Source: Adenophora triphylla var. japonica (lineage: Eukaryota > Streptophyta > Magnoliopsida > Asterales > Campanulaceae). From it: a DNA stretch of 64,000 bases. The notes under the pieces are model-generated. The model did no database searches and had not been told where the DNA came from. It saw nothing but the letters and a program-made list of their open reading frames with translations. The position numbers and the translations under genes are program-made. Shown here piece by piece: positions 53,066 to 63,201 of this stretch. Positions within the stretch are counted from its first letter, which is position 1; each line of letters starts with the position of its first letter. The stretch is taken from assembly GCA_022495995.1 (NCBI GenBank), contig JAFEMH010000985.1, forward strand, positions 260,001-324,000. Direction: 5' to 3'.

Positions 53066-53660
53066 CAGGGGCAGAGCCTGGAATTGCCCTGGGGGGGCAA
53101 GATTACACGGGAAAAAAAAAATTTCGGGTTGGACAAGTAAAAAATGGGACGGATCCATGAAAACAAATAAATAAGAAAAAATGTCATAATATTTCATATA
53201 CAAAATCATGTTCAAATTAGTTCATCAGAACGGGAAATAACCGAAAAAAAAAAAACTTACAATTTAAATAGCACTAGTGGCACTAGTGATTTTCGACAAA
53301 AGATTTTTACGAGTAGCCATATCTTGAAAACGCTTCAAGATTCGTTCATTAGAAATATCTATGAACGGCTGCGGCGTCGAGGAGGAGGAGCGGCGGCGGC
53401 CAGGGGAGGAGAAAATTGGCTAGGGTTTTTGTAGAGAGAGAGAGAGGAAATTACGTACAGGGGCGGAGGAAATTACGTACGCTTCCTCTGTTTTTTTTTT
53501 TAAATAACTGAAACGACATCTTTTTTTTTAATTATTAATCAAAACTACGTCGTTTTGATTAATTAAAAAAAACGTGAACTCTTTCTTCTCCGGCAAAATT
53601 TCCGGCCAAATCCCTAATTTCCGCCGGATTCCGGGGGGGGGGGCAAAAAAAAAAGGCCCA
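53066..53660 (-). mobile_element. hAT-type element fragment (same family as 56,705)
   Basis: Begins CAGGGGCAGAGCCTGG and its first 100 bp are the reverse complement of the right end of the 56,705-60,584 element, including GGTTGGACAAGTAAAAAATG. The stretch 53,255-53,365 read on the minus strand gives ILKRFQDMATRKNLLSKI, which may be transposase C-terminus (weak). The opposite terminus is not seen because another element (53,667 onward) abuts it. AATCCATC precedes the left end (53,058-53,065) and recurs at 56,108-56,115. Confidence 0.55.
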
Positions 53661-53666
53661 CTTCCT

Positions 53667-56094
53667 CTAGGGCCCCTCATTTGAGATTTAAACCCGTTTT
53701 AAGAAATGACCTTTCAGTAATTTCTCACACACCCCTCACTATTAAAAGACAAAAATACCCATATTTTAATTTTGTACGCGTCATTCACGTTCATTCCAGG
53801 TGACAGATTTCAATTCAAAAACAGAAAATTATAATTTAGTCACTGGAATTTTTAAAGTTACACTTGACTTTCTGACATTTCAGATCAGTCATTGAACTCA
53901 AAATAGTTTCAGTCTGATCACTTCAGTCTCAAAAATTACAAATTAATCACTGAATTTTCAGATCATCACAACAGTCTTTAGCCTTTCCAAAATCACTTCC
54001 ATTTTTTTATATTTTTCACATTATAAGACTACTTAGTCATTTATAATTGACTTATAAGATAAATTTTTGAACAAAAAAAATCAAAAATTTCAATAATAAC
54101 AATGAATTGCTTTCATAATTTACACATTTACAACTCTTATAAGTTAATTATAAGACTACTTTATCTCTTATAATTGACTTATAAGACAAAATTTTCAACC
54201 AAACAAATTAAAAATTTCAATAATAACAACGAATTGCTCTCACAATTTACACATTTACAACTCTTATAAGTTAATTATAAGACTTTTTAATAAGTTTTAT
54301 AAGTTATTTATAAGACTTTTTTAAAAAGTAAAAAGTCTTATAAGTAGTCTTATAATTAACTTATAAGACTTATTAAAAAAGTCTTATAAGTTACTTAAAA
54401 GATTTTTTAAAAAGCCTTATAAGTAACTTATAAGACCTTTTAAAGTCTTATAAGTTACTTATAAGACCTTTTAAAGACTTATAAGACTTTTTAATAAGTC
54501 TTATAAGTTATTTATAAGACTTTTTTAAAAAGTAAAAAAGTCTTATAAGTAATTTATAAGACTTTTTAAAAAGTCTTATAAGTAACTTATAAGCCCTTTT
54601 AAATTCTTATAAGACTTTTTAATAAGTCTTAAAGTTATTTATAAGACTTTTTTAAAAATTAAAAAAAGTCTTATAAGCCTTATAAGTGACTTAATAAGTC
54701 TTATAAGACTTATTAATAAGTCTTATAGGACTCTTATAAGACTTATTCAAAAGTAACTTATAAGACTTTTTAAAGTCTTATAAGTTACTTATAAGACTTA
54801 TTAGTTGACTTAAAATACAATTTTTCAACAAAAAAAATCAAAAAATTTCAATAATAAGAACAAATTACTCTCATAATTTACACATTTGCAACTCTTATAA
54901 ATTAATTATAAGACTACTTTGTCTCTTATAATTAACTTATAAGACAAAATTTTCAACCAAAAAAATCATAAATTTCATAATAACAACAAATTACTCTCAT
55001 AATTTACATATTTACAACTCTTATAAGTTAATTATAAGACTACTTTATCTCTTATAATTAACTTATAAGACAAATTTTTCAAAAAAAAAAAACAAAAAGA
55101 ACAATAATTAACTTGTAAAAGAACAATAAAATAAAAGCTAAAAAATTAATAAATCAATAAATAAATCACAAAAAGAAAACGACTATTAACAATGTGGGTG
55201 TGTAGGTGAAAATTTCATATGCAATTGAAACAGGCTGAACAAACCAGCCACAATTATTCTAACCCAAAAATTAAAATTAAAAAATCAAATCATTTTCTTC
55301 ATCCTCATCAATTAACAAAAAGAAGATCATTTGACCACCCCGTCCCTCAAAACCTCACCTTTACAGAATTGGTTTTCTTTGCCCTAATTTCCTTCTTCCT
55401 TCTTCCTTCAAAATTATTCTAACCCAAAAATTAAAATTAAAAAATAAAATCATTTTCTTCATCCTCATCAATTAACTCCAAAAAAATCCCTAATTTACCA
55501 AACAATTAAATTATTTACCCTTTTTAGGACCCCCAGATTTCCAAATTTGCGTTGATTCTCTCTCCTCACCTCCCAATCCTAGAGAGAGAAAGCAGCCATG
55601 GCAGGAATGTTTTAGAAAGCTTTAACTCTCACTCGACAGTTCTGTTCGTTGATTCCGTTGAACGCGATTCCGTGATCTCTTCAATGGACCTCCAGTAAAG
55701 GATTCCCGCCCCCGACCCCCTCACTATGTCCGACGACCAACCTTCTACTCCGATCATCGATGGCTGTGGACTTTCCGATCTACCCAGATCCAGAATCAGA
55801 GGGAGAAGATGAAGGGTCTCGCCGGAGAAGATGAAGGGGATCGCCGGATAACAGAGATCGTCGTCGTCGTCGCCGGCCGGAGATGGTTGGAGAGAGAAGA
55901 AGGGAAGAGAGAAAAATATGAGTGAGTGTGTGTGTGTGTGTGATTTTTAGAGAGAGAGAGAGATAACGTGATAAATGAAGTTGAGGGGATGGAGAGGGGT
56001 ATCAGGGGAATTTAAATTTGGGGATAACTCTTTTTTTGGGATTTATCAAAAAGTTTTCTAAAAAAGGAAAAAAATCTGGACTGAGGGGCCCTAG
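53667..56094. mobile_element. DNA transposon with CTAGGGCCCCTCA inverted termini
   Basis: CTAGGGCCCCTCA at 53,667-53,679 is exactly inverted at 56,082-56,094, and a further 30-40 bp inside each end is loosely complementary. The interior has an AT-rich array (54,010-55,080), two copies of an ATTCTAACCCAAAAATTAAA-type segment (55,256 and 55,418), and a GC-richer stretch at 55,600-55,900 with GAGAAGATGAAGGG repeats. No transposase was recognised. It may be Mutator-like, but no target duplication was found. Confidence 0.5.
54010..55080. repeat. AT-rich CTTATAAG palindromic minisatellite
   Basis: Dozens of CTTATAAG cores joined by TTACTTATAAGACTTTTT-like spacers in both orientations. Because the core is its own reverse complement, the array can fold into extended cruciform or hairpin structures. 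Larger ~100-bp direct copies containing ACAACTCTTATAAGTTAATT occur near 54,128, 54,256, 54,890 and 55,013. Confidence 0.88.
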
Positions 56095-56841
56095 TGAAAT
56101 TTTTCCAAATCCATCCCTTTGTCATTCTAGTTCTCGAACCATTTTTATCTAAGAAAGGTAGCATATTCCACTAGTTCTTATCTGGACTTCGGCATCTTTC
56201 GTTAATACCACAGCTGTATAGCTCTCGTTTGATACCTTTTCTATTTCAATCCATGGGTGATCATTAAAAACCGAAGATTTAGATGGATTAGAATTTGCTC
56301 AATTGGACTTTGACACTGTAAAGACTGCTGTAAAGACTGCGACCGATAACTTTGCTCAGTCTAATAAGCTTGGAGAAGGTGAATTTGGTCCTGTTTTCAA
56401 GGTAACAGCCACTGTGCACATGTATAAATGTTGACTTCATGTTTTTGAAATAGCATATCATTTAGTATAACTCGTTAACGTTACCTCACATCCAGGGTAG
56501 GCTTCCGAATGGACAAGAAATAGCCGTTAAGATGTTCTCTGCAAATTCTACACAAGGTAAATCAGTGCTTAAAAATGAAGTCATGTTGTTGGAAAAGGTT
56601 CGCCACAAGAATTTAGTCAGGCTCCTCGGTTTATGTGTGAAAGGAAAAGAAAAGCTTCTCATCTATGAATTCATGCAAAATAGAAGCCTTGATCTCTTCC
56701 TATTCAGGGGCGGAGCCAGGGGGGGCATGGGGGGCACTCGCCCGGCGGCGGAAATGCAGTGGAAAAAAATTTTTTTGCCCCCCCCCATATTTTTTTTATA
56801 TATGTATATATATAATTAACTTCAAGATTAATACCAGTGAG

Positions 56842-56920
56842 TGGTGTGGTTCAGTGGTAGAAGGGGTGAAGTTAAAGCCTTTGGTGTTTCCTTTCAAATC
56901 CGTGTTCGAGCCCTGCTACC
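56842..56920 (+). ncRNA. tRNA-derived / SINE-like Pol III promoter segment inside the MITE
   Basis: TGGTTCAGTGGTAGAAG fits an A box (TRGYNNARNGG) and GTGTTCGAGCCC about 45 bp later fits a B box (GGTTCGANTCC). The spacing is typical of tRNA genes and SINEs. The sequence does not fold into a convincing full tRNA by eye. It may be a SINE fragment captured by the MITE. Confidence 0.5.
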
Positions 56921-57713
56921 TACATTTTCAATTAATTTTATTTGTCCTCCATCTTTGCTATTCTCTCTTTCTCTCTATCCATTTCTTTTTCTTAACAGTT
57001 TTGTTGTTCTCTTTCTCCTAATTTCCTCACATTTTTTCAATCTTAATTAATTAGTTAGGCTTTTCCCATTTCTTAATTCTTTACATTTTTAACTAAAATA
57101 CATTGTATTTCATGAATCTGATGTCCTATGTGTTGGGGTTGCTGGACAAGTTTCGGATTTTAGGCCAGAACACGAACCACAACCATCCCAGTTTGAGGCG
57201 CACGCCTCAACTAAACCAGGCGCCCGCCTGGACTTTGAGCAATGCCAGGTACACCCACGGAGTCTGAAGCGCCCGCCTCGCCTTGCTGATGCGGCCGCCT
57301 GGAGCTGCTCCAAATTACACACCTACGGCACATGAGGCGCCCGCCAAGCCTGGCCTCATGCGCCCGCCTCAAACCAGGAGGATTTTGCAGCACGTTACTT
57401 TCCTACTTGGATTTGGATTCTTATTTTGAGTTGTTTAAGGCATGTTTTTAATTCCGTTTTTATTTAGGTTTTACCCTACGTTAGGTAGTATAAAAACACA
57501 TCTTTTTCATTGTTTTTGGACACGTTGATTACTATTATTTTCTCTTGAATTGCAATTGCAAGTTCATCAAAGTTCTTTGTCTTCTTTGTAGAATTCATTG
57601 AATTGTTATCTTGGGATTCCTTAATCCTTGCAGGTTAATTAGTATAGGCTAATTATCGTTACTATTCATTGCGTTTACATCGGTTGGTATCGAAAAGGCG
57701 AGATCCTTGGACG

Positions 57714-59290
57714 ATGGCCAATTCCGGTGGAGACAACGGAGACAACCAAACCATTATTACCGCAATCTTGGAGCGTATGGAGCGTCGGGATCAAGCAACT
57801 AGGGAACGTATGGACCGTCCTGGATCAAGAGGCTGAGAGCACAGGCAGCCCCAAGATCGACAAAGATACGCAACTCGTACGGCAAACTTTGGTCGGGTTG
57901 CGTGTAGGTGGAGATGGTGTCAACCCCGATAATCGAGATGGTCCTCGTGAGGTAAACCTCCATCACGTTGATCCGATTAATGGGAGATATCGGGCTTTTC
58001 GTGGTCGTGGGACATGGGAGCTCCTCCTGTGGCACAACGACCCAAAATTAGGGCGGATATTCCGTTCTTTACGGGTGAGTTGAAGATGGAAGAATTTTTG
58101 GATTGGCTTTACGAGGTCGAAAAATTCTTTGCGTTGACGCAAATTGAAGATGACAGAAAGTACCCTATGTCGCTTACAAATTGCGTAGTGGTGCTAATGC
58201 TTGGTGGGATCAATCGGTGAGACAAAGGGTGCGCAATCAACAACCCCTATATTGTTGAATGGCGTGATATGAAGAGGGAATTGCGTAGTCACTTCTTACC
58301 GGATGATTATGCAAGCAGTATGTACGCAAAATTCATGGGTTGCAAACAGGGTGCTAGGTCGATGGATGATTATTTATATGACTTTAATACATTGACGAGG
58401 GTTGATGTGTACGAGACGGAGCTTCAACGGGTTTCGCGTTTTACCAATGGCCTTCGGGCTAACATTCGTAATCAAGTTGAATTATTTTCCTCTTTTCTTT
58501 GTTAATGATGTGGTTACAAGGGCTAGAAAGGTCGAGAGTCAATTGGCTTCGTCATATCGGGCTCCTACGACTTACAAGAAGTTCGGTGATGCGTCCTCTT
58601 CAAATAACAAAGTTCCGTCTTCGGTGGCTGCTTTGGAGGACAATGGTGAGAAAACCCAGGTCGCAGGAGGTACCAAGAAGGACAGTGGTAAGCAACCGGT
58701 GGCTACTAGATCAAACCTACCTCGTAACACCAACACCCACAACAATGGGCGGCCTAATTCGAACCCTTATGTTCGCAACTACGGGGATAAGTGTTATAGT
58801 TGTGGTCAACCGGAACACATCTCAAGTAAGTGCCCCAATGGGAGAAGGGTTAATGTGGTAGAATGTGGTGGCTATTTTACCGAGGAAGATGAGGAGGGTT
58901 GTGAGGTGATTTACGTAGATCCTAATGGTGACGAGGAGGAGGATAATGGGGATCATGAATCTTTGGTAGTGCGTAAGCTTATGTTGACTACCCCGACGGT
59001 TGATGAGGATCCGCAACGACACAATATCTTTCGCACCAAAGGGAAGGTACATAACTTTTCGTCTATTTTTATTGTTGATAGTGGTAGCAGCGAAAATTTG
59101 GTGTCACGTGAATTGGTTGATAAGTGAAGCTTGAGGTGAAGAAACATCCTACTCCGTATTCGTGGGGGTGGATTAGTAATATCGCAATATCAAGGTACAT
59201 GAACAAGGCTCTATCCCTTTTTTCCATTGGTGGTTATAAGGATGAGGTTTTATGTGATGTTGTTGAGATGACGACTTGCCACGTGTTGTT
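57714..59290 (+). pseudogene. Chromovirus gag with zinc knuckle and protease, frameshifted
   Basis: Starts ATG at 57,714 (MANSGGDNGDNQTIITAILE). Gag core text is IPFFTGELKMEEFLDWLYEV (from about 58,060) and LRSHFLPDDYASSMYAKF (58,277). A CCHC knuckle, CYSCGQPEHISSKC, is at about 58,795-58,836, and a further segment RHNIFRTKG precedes the protease site FIVDSGSSENLVSRELV (about 59,070-59,120). The following text HPTPYSWGWISN and [20 protein letters not shown] is the post-active-site part. The series of segments (CCHC, RHNIFRT, DSGSSEN) is characteristic of chromoviruses. At least five frameshifts or stops break it. Confidence 0.8.
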
Positions 59291-59379
59291 GGAGTCGACC
59301 TTGGCAATTTGACCTTGGTGTTGTTTATGATGGAAAGAAAAATGCCATTCGATTTAAAAAGGATGGAAAGATCTTTCAC

Positions 59380-60012
59380 TTGGATGCTTTGAAGGAAGTT
59401 GTACCTTGTGGTAATGGGAAGGCAAAATCTTTAGTTTCGTTATGCACTGCTAATGAGTTTACCAGGGATCTTTTGGATGCTCCTTATGTACTTGCAGTAG
59501 TGAGTAAAGGCATTGGGGGGAAGGTTAGTCTGGTGCCCAATTCCTTACAATCGTTACTAGATGAGTTCCGTGACATTATGCCCGAAGATTTGCCTCCGGG
59601 ATTACCTCCCTTGAGGGATATTCAGCATCATATTGATTTGGTTCCAGGTGCGTCTTTGCCTAATCTTGCTCATTATAGAATGAGCCCAGCGGAGCATGAG
59701 ATCTTGAGGGAGCAAGTGGAAGACTTGTTGAAGAAGGGATATGTGCAGGAGAGCATGAGCCCTTGCGCGATTAACGATAATGCTTATGTTGTGGACTTGC
59801 CGAACGGGTGGAATATATCGCCCACGTTTAATGTTTCGGATTTGGTTGGGTTTCACCCCGATGAGCCTCTGTATGTTGATGTGGATTCGGGGACGAATCC
59901 TTTTAAAGCGGGGGTGCATGATGTCCTATGTGTTGGGGTTGCTGGACAAGTTTCGGATTTTAGGCCAGAACACGAACCACAACCATCCTGGCCAGGCGCG
60001 CGCCTCGGCTAA
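59380..60012 (+). CDS. In-frame fusion of RT N-terminus to integrase C-terminus (pol deletion product)
   Basis: A 210-codon frame reads [40 protein letters not shown] and [20 protein letters not shown], the amino end of chromovirus reverse transcriptase, then switches directly to [20 protein letters not shown] with [15 protein letters not shown], the carboxyl end of integrase, and runs into the LTR. About 2 kb of catalytic sequence is missing, with the frame preserved. No enzyme activity is expected. Confidence 0.75.
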   Translation: MDALKEVVPCGNGKAKSLVSLCTANEFTRDLLDAPYVLAVVSKGIGGKVSLVPNSLQSLLDEFRDIMPEDLPPGLPPLRDIQHHIDLVPGASLPNLAHYRMSPAEHEILREQVEDLLKKGYVQESMSPCAINDNAYVVDLPNGWNISPTFNVSDLVGFHPDEPLYVDVDSGTNPFKAGVHDVLCVGVAGQVSDFRPEHEPQPSWPGARLG

Positions 60013-60987
60013 ACCAGCGCCCGCACTTTGGACTTTGAGCAATGCCAGGTACACCCACGGAGTCTGAAGCGCCCGCCTCGCCTTGCTGATGCGGCCACCT
60101 GGAGCTGCTCCAAATTACACACCTACGGCACATGAGGCGCCCGCCAAGCCTGGCCTCATGCGCCCGCCTCAAACCAGGAGGATTTTGCATCACGTTACTT
60201 TCCTACTTGGATTTGGATTCTTATTTTGAGTTGTTTAAGGCATGTTTTTAATTCCGTTTTTATTTAGGTTTTACCCTACGTTAGGTAGTATAAAAACACA
60301 TCTTTTTCATTGTTTTTGGACACGTTGATTACTATTATTTTCTCTTGAATTGCAATTGCAAGTTCATCAAAGTTCTTTGTCTTCTTTGTAGAATTCATTG
60401 AATTGTTATCTTGGGATTCCTTAATCCTTGCAGGTTAATTAGTTTAGGCTAATTATCGTTACTATTCCGCTGCGTTTACATCAGAATCCGACCCATTTTT
60501 TACTTGTCCGACCTGAAAAAAAATTTTCGGGGGCAGCGTGAAATCTTGCCCCCCCCCCTAGGGCAATTCCTGGCTCCGCCCCTGTATCTGGTATTTTGTT
60601 AAATACTCTTGCTTGTCTATAGATCTCACTTCAATTGTTTTATATTCGGGAGACAAACAACTTCCAAATCTCAAGTTGGATAATTGGTTGTTTATGCAGA
60701 TGCAGTTAAGCATCAATATTTGAACTGGGATATCCGCTATAAAATCGTAAAAGGTGTTGCTCGTGGACTTCTTTACCTTCACAATGAAGCTCCATTTCAG
60801 ATTTCTCATTGTAATATCAAACCTGGGAAAATTCTGTTAGATGCAGAGTTTAACCCCAAAATTTCTGATTTCAGTTTGGGTCTCCTGCAAAAGGAACGTT
60901 TATCTGAAAACTCCGACGTCATTTGGTATAAGATCCCAGGGGCACGGTAAGTTGTGAAGCGTTAGATAAAAACTGATATCTACCTTA

Positions 60988-61344
60988 GACCATCCCCATC
61001 AGTGACCCTGACCCAACTCAATCTCAAATAAAATATTAATTTCTCTCACCCAACCCAACCTTATATAATTTATACTCCCATCAGTGACCTCGACCCAACC
61101 CAATCCAACCCAACCTTTTAAAAATAAAATTAATATATAAAATATATTAATTTTAAAAATATATTTATATAAATACAAAATCAAAATAATTAGATCGAAA
61201 AAAAAAAAAAAAAAGAATTGCCAATCGTCAACCAAGGGCAACAAATTGCCCGGAGTCATGGCATTTCGTGACTTTCCTTTGCTTTTTTTTTTTTTTTTTT
61301 TTGGGGGGTGACTCTCACTTGGAGAGTCACCGATGTGCATGGTC
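60988..61344. mobile_element. Tourist-like (PIF/Harbinger) MITE in a kinase intron
   Basis: Inverted termini GACCATCCCCATCAGTGAC and GACCATGCACATCGGTGAC (as reverse complement) agree at 16 of 19 positions and are flanked by TTA on both sides (60,985-60,987; 61,345-61,347), the 3-bp duplication typical of this superfamily. The interior is AT-rich with A18 and T19 runs. Confidence 0.7.
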
Positions 61345-62297
61345 TTATCTTATTTTTGTGGACCAGTTGTGCTCAATTGACCACAGGTTAGTTAATGAAC
61401 TTGAGCATAGCGTTCAATCAAATCCTAATAATTGATACACAACAGTTACAGGCCGTACAGGTCATCAGAAGCCTCAACGCTTTGGAATTCCTCAGTCAGG
61501 TCAGATGTTTATGGCTTTGGTATTCTGCTTCTGGAGGTCATAAGGGGCCAAAAGATGAGAGATTTGGTAGGCGACAAGAACTCTGATACCTTTTTGCGCA
61601 ATGTATGTATCTTATGCTGAATAGCATACTTTCCACCTTTCTTGTTATCGGCTACACCTATTTTTTAGTTTCACCTTTGAGTTGTTTCAGGCTTGGAGAA
61701 ACTGGGGGAAAGGAACACCCTTAAATTTTGCTGATCTTGCATTAAGAGATAGTCCAAATGATGGGGGTGAAGTGGTGAGATGCATCCATATTGGGTTACT
61801 ATGCATCCAAAAAGACGTAGTTTACAGACCTGACATGGGTACAGTTCTTCTCATGCTTAGCAGCCCATCTACCAGCCTACCTGAACCTTCAGAGCCAGCA
61901 TTTTTAACTCGCGGTAGTAGAAATATATCTTAGGATTTATTTTAATTCTTCGTTTTTTTTTTAATCTTCCGGGGTATCCTCATTCTTCTCTGTCTGATGC
62001 AGAAATGGAGATGCTCAAATGGAACAAGACAAGAATATGGGCTGATTATTCATGCAAATCGACAGAATTCAATAACTGACATGCCCCAAACCCAGATCCA
62101 TTGGCCCACAGCCCGGCGACGGTACATTAATAAAATCCGTACCTGATTTAATATCACAACTTCCCACAAAACAGGAATTAGGTAATTCACAATAGTCCTC
62201 CAAACAAATATCCAATTATGCATTGTAAATCCCCTATGAATGGAGCTGCTAAAGGAAATACTACAAATGATAACTCGATGCTAAGGAGAGAAAATTA

Positions 62298-62390
62298 TAT
62301 ACTTCCACCGTGTCCCGGAAAGATAGTCCCATTTGCCATTTTTATTTGTCCCAAAAAGTTAGTCCCATTTGTACAATTGTAATCTTAAAA
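62298..62390. mobile_element. Stowaway-like MITE fragment
   Basis: TATACTTCCACCGTGTCCCG followed by GAAAGATAGTCCCATTTG resembles the CTCCCTCCGTCCC terminus of Stowaway (Tc1/mariner) MITEs. The partner terminus is not recognisable. The surrounding 62,081-62,505 holds no gene. Confidence 0.5.
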
Positions 62391-62505
62391 TGTATGTACT
62401 TCCACTACTATCCTTCCAATACCAAACCAAGAAGTAAATGAAGGAACCATTGAGCTTTATGGCGAACCATGAGAGGAGAGAATAGACACCAGCCTGCAAG
62501 AGGAG

Positions 62506-63159
62506 TGTTGTGCATTCGCAGCGGAAGCTATGAACAATAACCAAGAACACACACAAACAAGAAATTGAGAAATCGAAAGAGAAAGAGATGTAATTGGGAT
62601 TTTGAACTATGCCTCTGTATTATTATGTGCAATGTCTCATATGATTACATAGGGTTACAATCTCTACTTATATGATACAAACCCTAGCCTAACCAGGACC
62701 AAAATAACACACAAGCCCGTAGGCCCAAAACCCCCCCGTCACCGCCGGGCGCCCGCCTGATGAAATCCCAGGCGCCCGCCTGGGCCTTGACAAGCCACGG
62801 CCAAACCTTCTGGACTCGAGGCACTCGCCTAGCCCTGCACCATGCGGCCGCCTCAAAGCTGCTGCCCACGCCTCAGACCTATGGCCATCCAGGCGCCCGC
62901 CTTGGCTCTTCCATGCAGCCGCCTCGCGACGGAGAATCGAGCCATACCATACCGCGGGGGCGTAGCCCCCCGCACCCCCCTTTGAGGCCCGTTACCAAGC
63001 CAACTAATGGTCTGAATGATTAAATAAAGGCACAAAAGAGATGCAAACTAAATTGAAAACCCGACAAGGGTGATCTAGGCAAAAAAATCAGGGTGTGCCA
63101 AAATAAAAGACGCAAAAAAGAAGCCCGCTAGGTTGAAAACCTAAAAGGGTGACCCAACA
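62506..63159 (-). repeat. Ty1/copia 3' LTR
   Basis: In plus orientation starts TGTTGTGCATTCGCAGCGG and ends GGTGACCCAACA (minus: TGTTGGGTCACC...CACAACA), as in Tnt1/Tork-like copia LTRs. AGGAG precedes it (62,501-62,505), the expected 5-bp duplication whose partner is beyond the window. It contains GGCGCCCGCCTG and GCGGCCGCCTC motifs at 62,747-62,935. Confidence 0.85.
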
Positions 63160-63182
63160 GAAAATTGAACCTCCCCGTGTAG
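63160..63182 (-). other. Copia polypurine tract
   Basis: The minus strand reads ACGGGGAGGTTCAATTTTC immediately before the LTR start, the expected primer site for plus-strand synthesis. Confidence 0.7.
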
Positions 63183-63201
63183 ACATCGAAGCTCCCCATC
63201 T

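Larger units (their letters stand above)
57119..60483 (+). mobile_element. Deleted chromovirus (CRM/Reina-like Ty3/gypsy) inside the MITE
   Basis: LTRs of about 565 bp (57,119-57,682 and 59,919-60,483), target duplication GAATC at 57,114-57,118 and 60,484-60,488. A primer site TTGGTATCGAAAAGG follows the left LTR. Internal 2.2 kb encodes gag, protease and only the ends of pol. Each LTR has TATAAAAAC (57,489; 60,289) and a cluster of GGCGCCCGCCTGG-type motifs. Confidence 0.9.
56705..60584 (+). mobile_element. hAT-type MITE inserted in the kinase gene (itself interrupted)
   Basis: Perfect 16-bp terminal inverted repeats, CAGGGGCGGAGCCAGG at 56,705-56,720 and its complement at 60,569-60,584. 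Without the chromovirus inside (57,119-60,488) it is about 510 bp and has no transposase. It starts exactly where the 211-bp kinase exon should meet its splice donor. No matching 8-bp target duplication was seen (TTCCTATT left, TATCTGGT right). Confidence 0.75.
56275..62080 (+). pseudogene. Cysteine-rich receptor-like kinase (CRK) pseudogene, kinase domain exons
   Basis: Kinase exons, by splice sites and homology: ~56,275-56,401 (LDFDTVKTAVKTATDNFAQS then glycine loop LGEGEFGPVFK), 56,496-56,706 (EIAVKMF lysine; LLIYEFMQNRSLDLFLF), 60,700-60,946 (IRYKIVKGVARGLLYLH, ISHCNIKPGKILLD, ISDFSLG), 61,446-61,602 (SDVYGFGILLLEVIRG) and 61,691-61,933 or spliced onward to ~62,004-62,077 (YSCKSTEFNN). 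The exon pattern fits DUF26 CRK kinases. The extracellular, signal and membrane exons are missing. Catalytic HRD is HCN and DFG is DFS, so even a spliced product would be a pseudokinase. A hAT MITE replaces the splice donor after 56,706. Confidence 0.8.

Noticed and set aside
56842..56920. Functional tRNA gene
   Set aside because: A and B boxes are present, but the acceptor and anticodon arms do not pair convincingly.
60988..61344. MicroRNA precursor from the inverted repeat in the kinase intron
   Set aside because: The complementarity is confined to MITE termini more than 300 bp apart, flanked by a TTA duplication. A Tourist-like MITE explains it.
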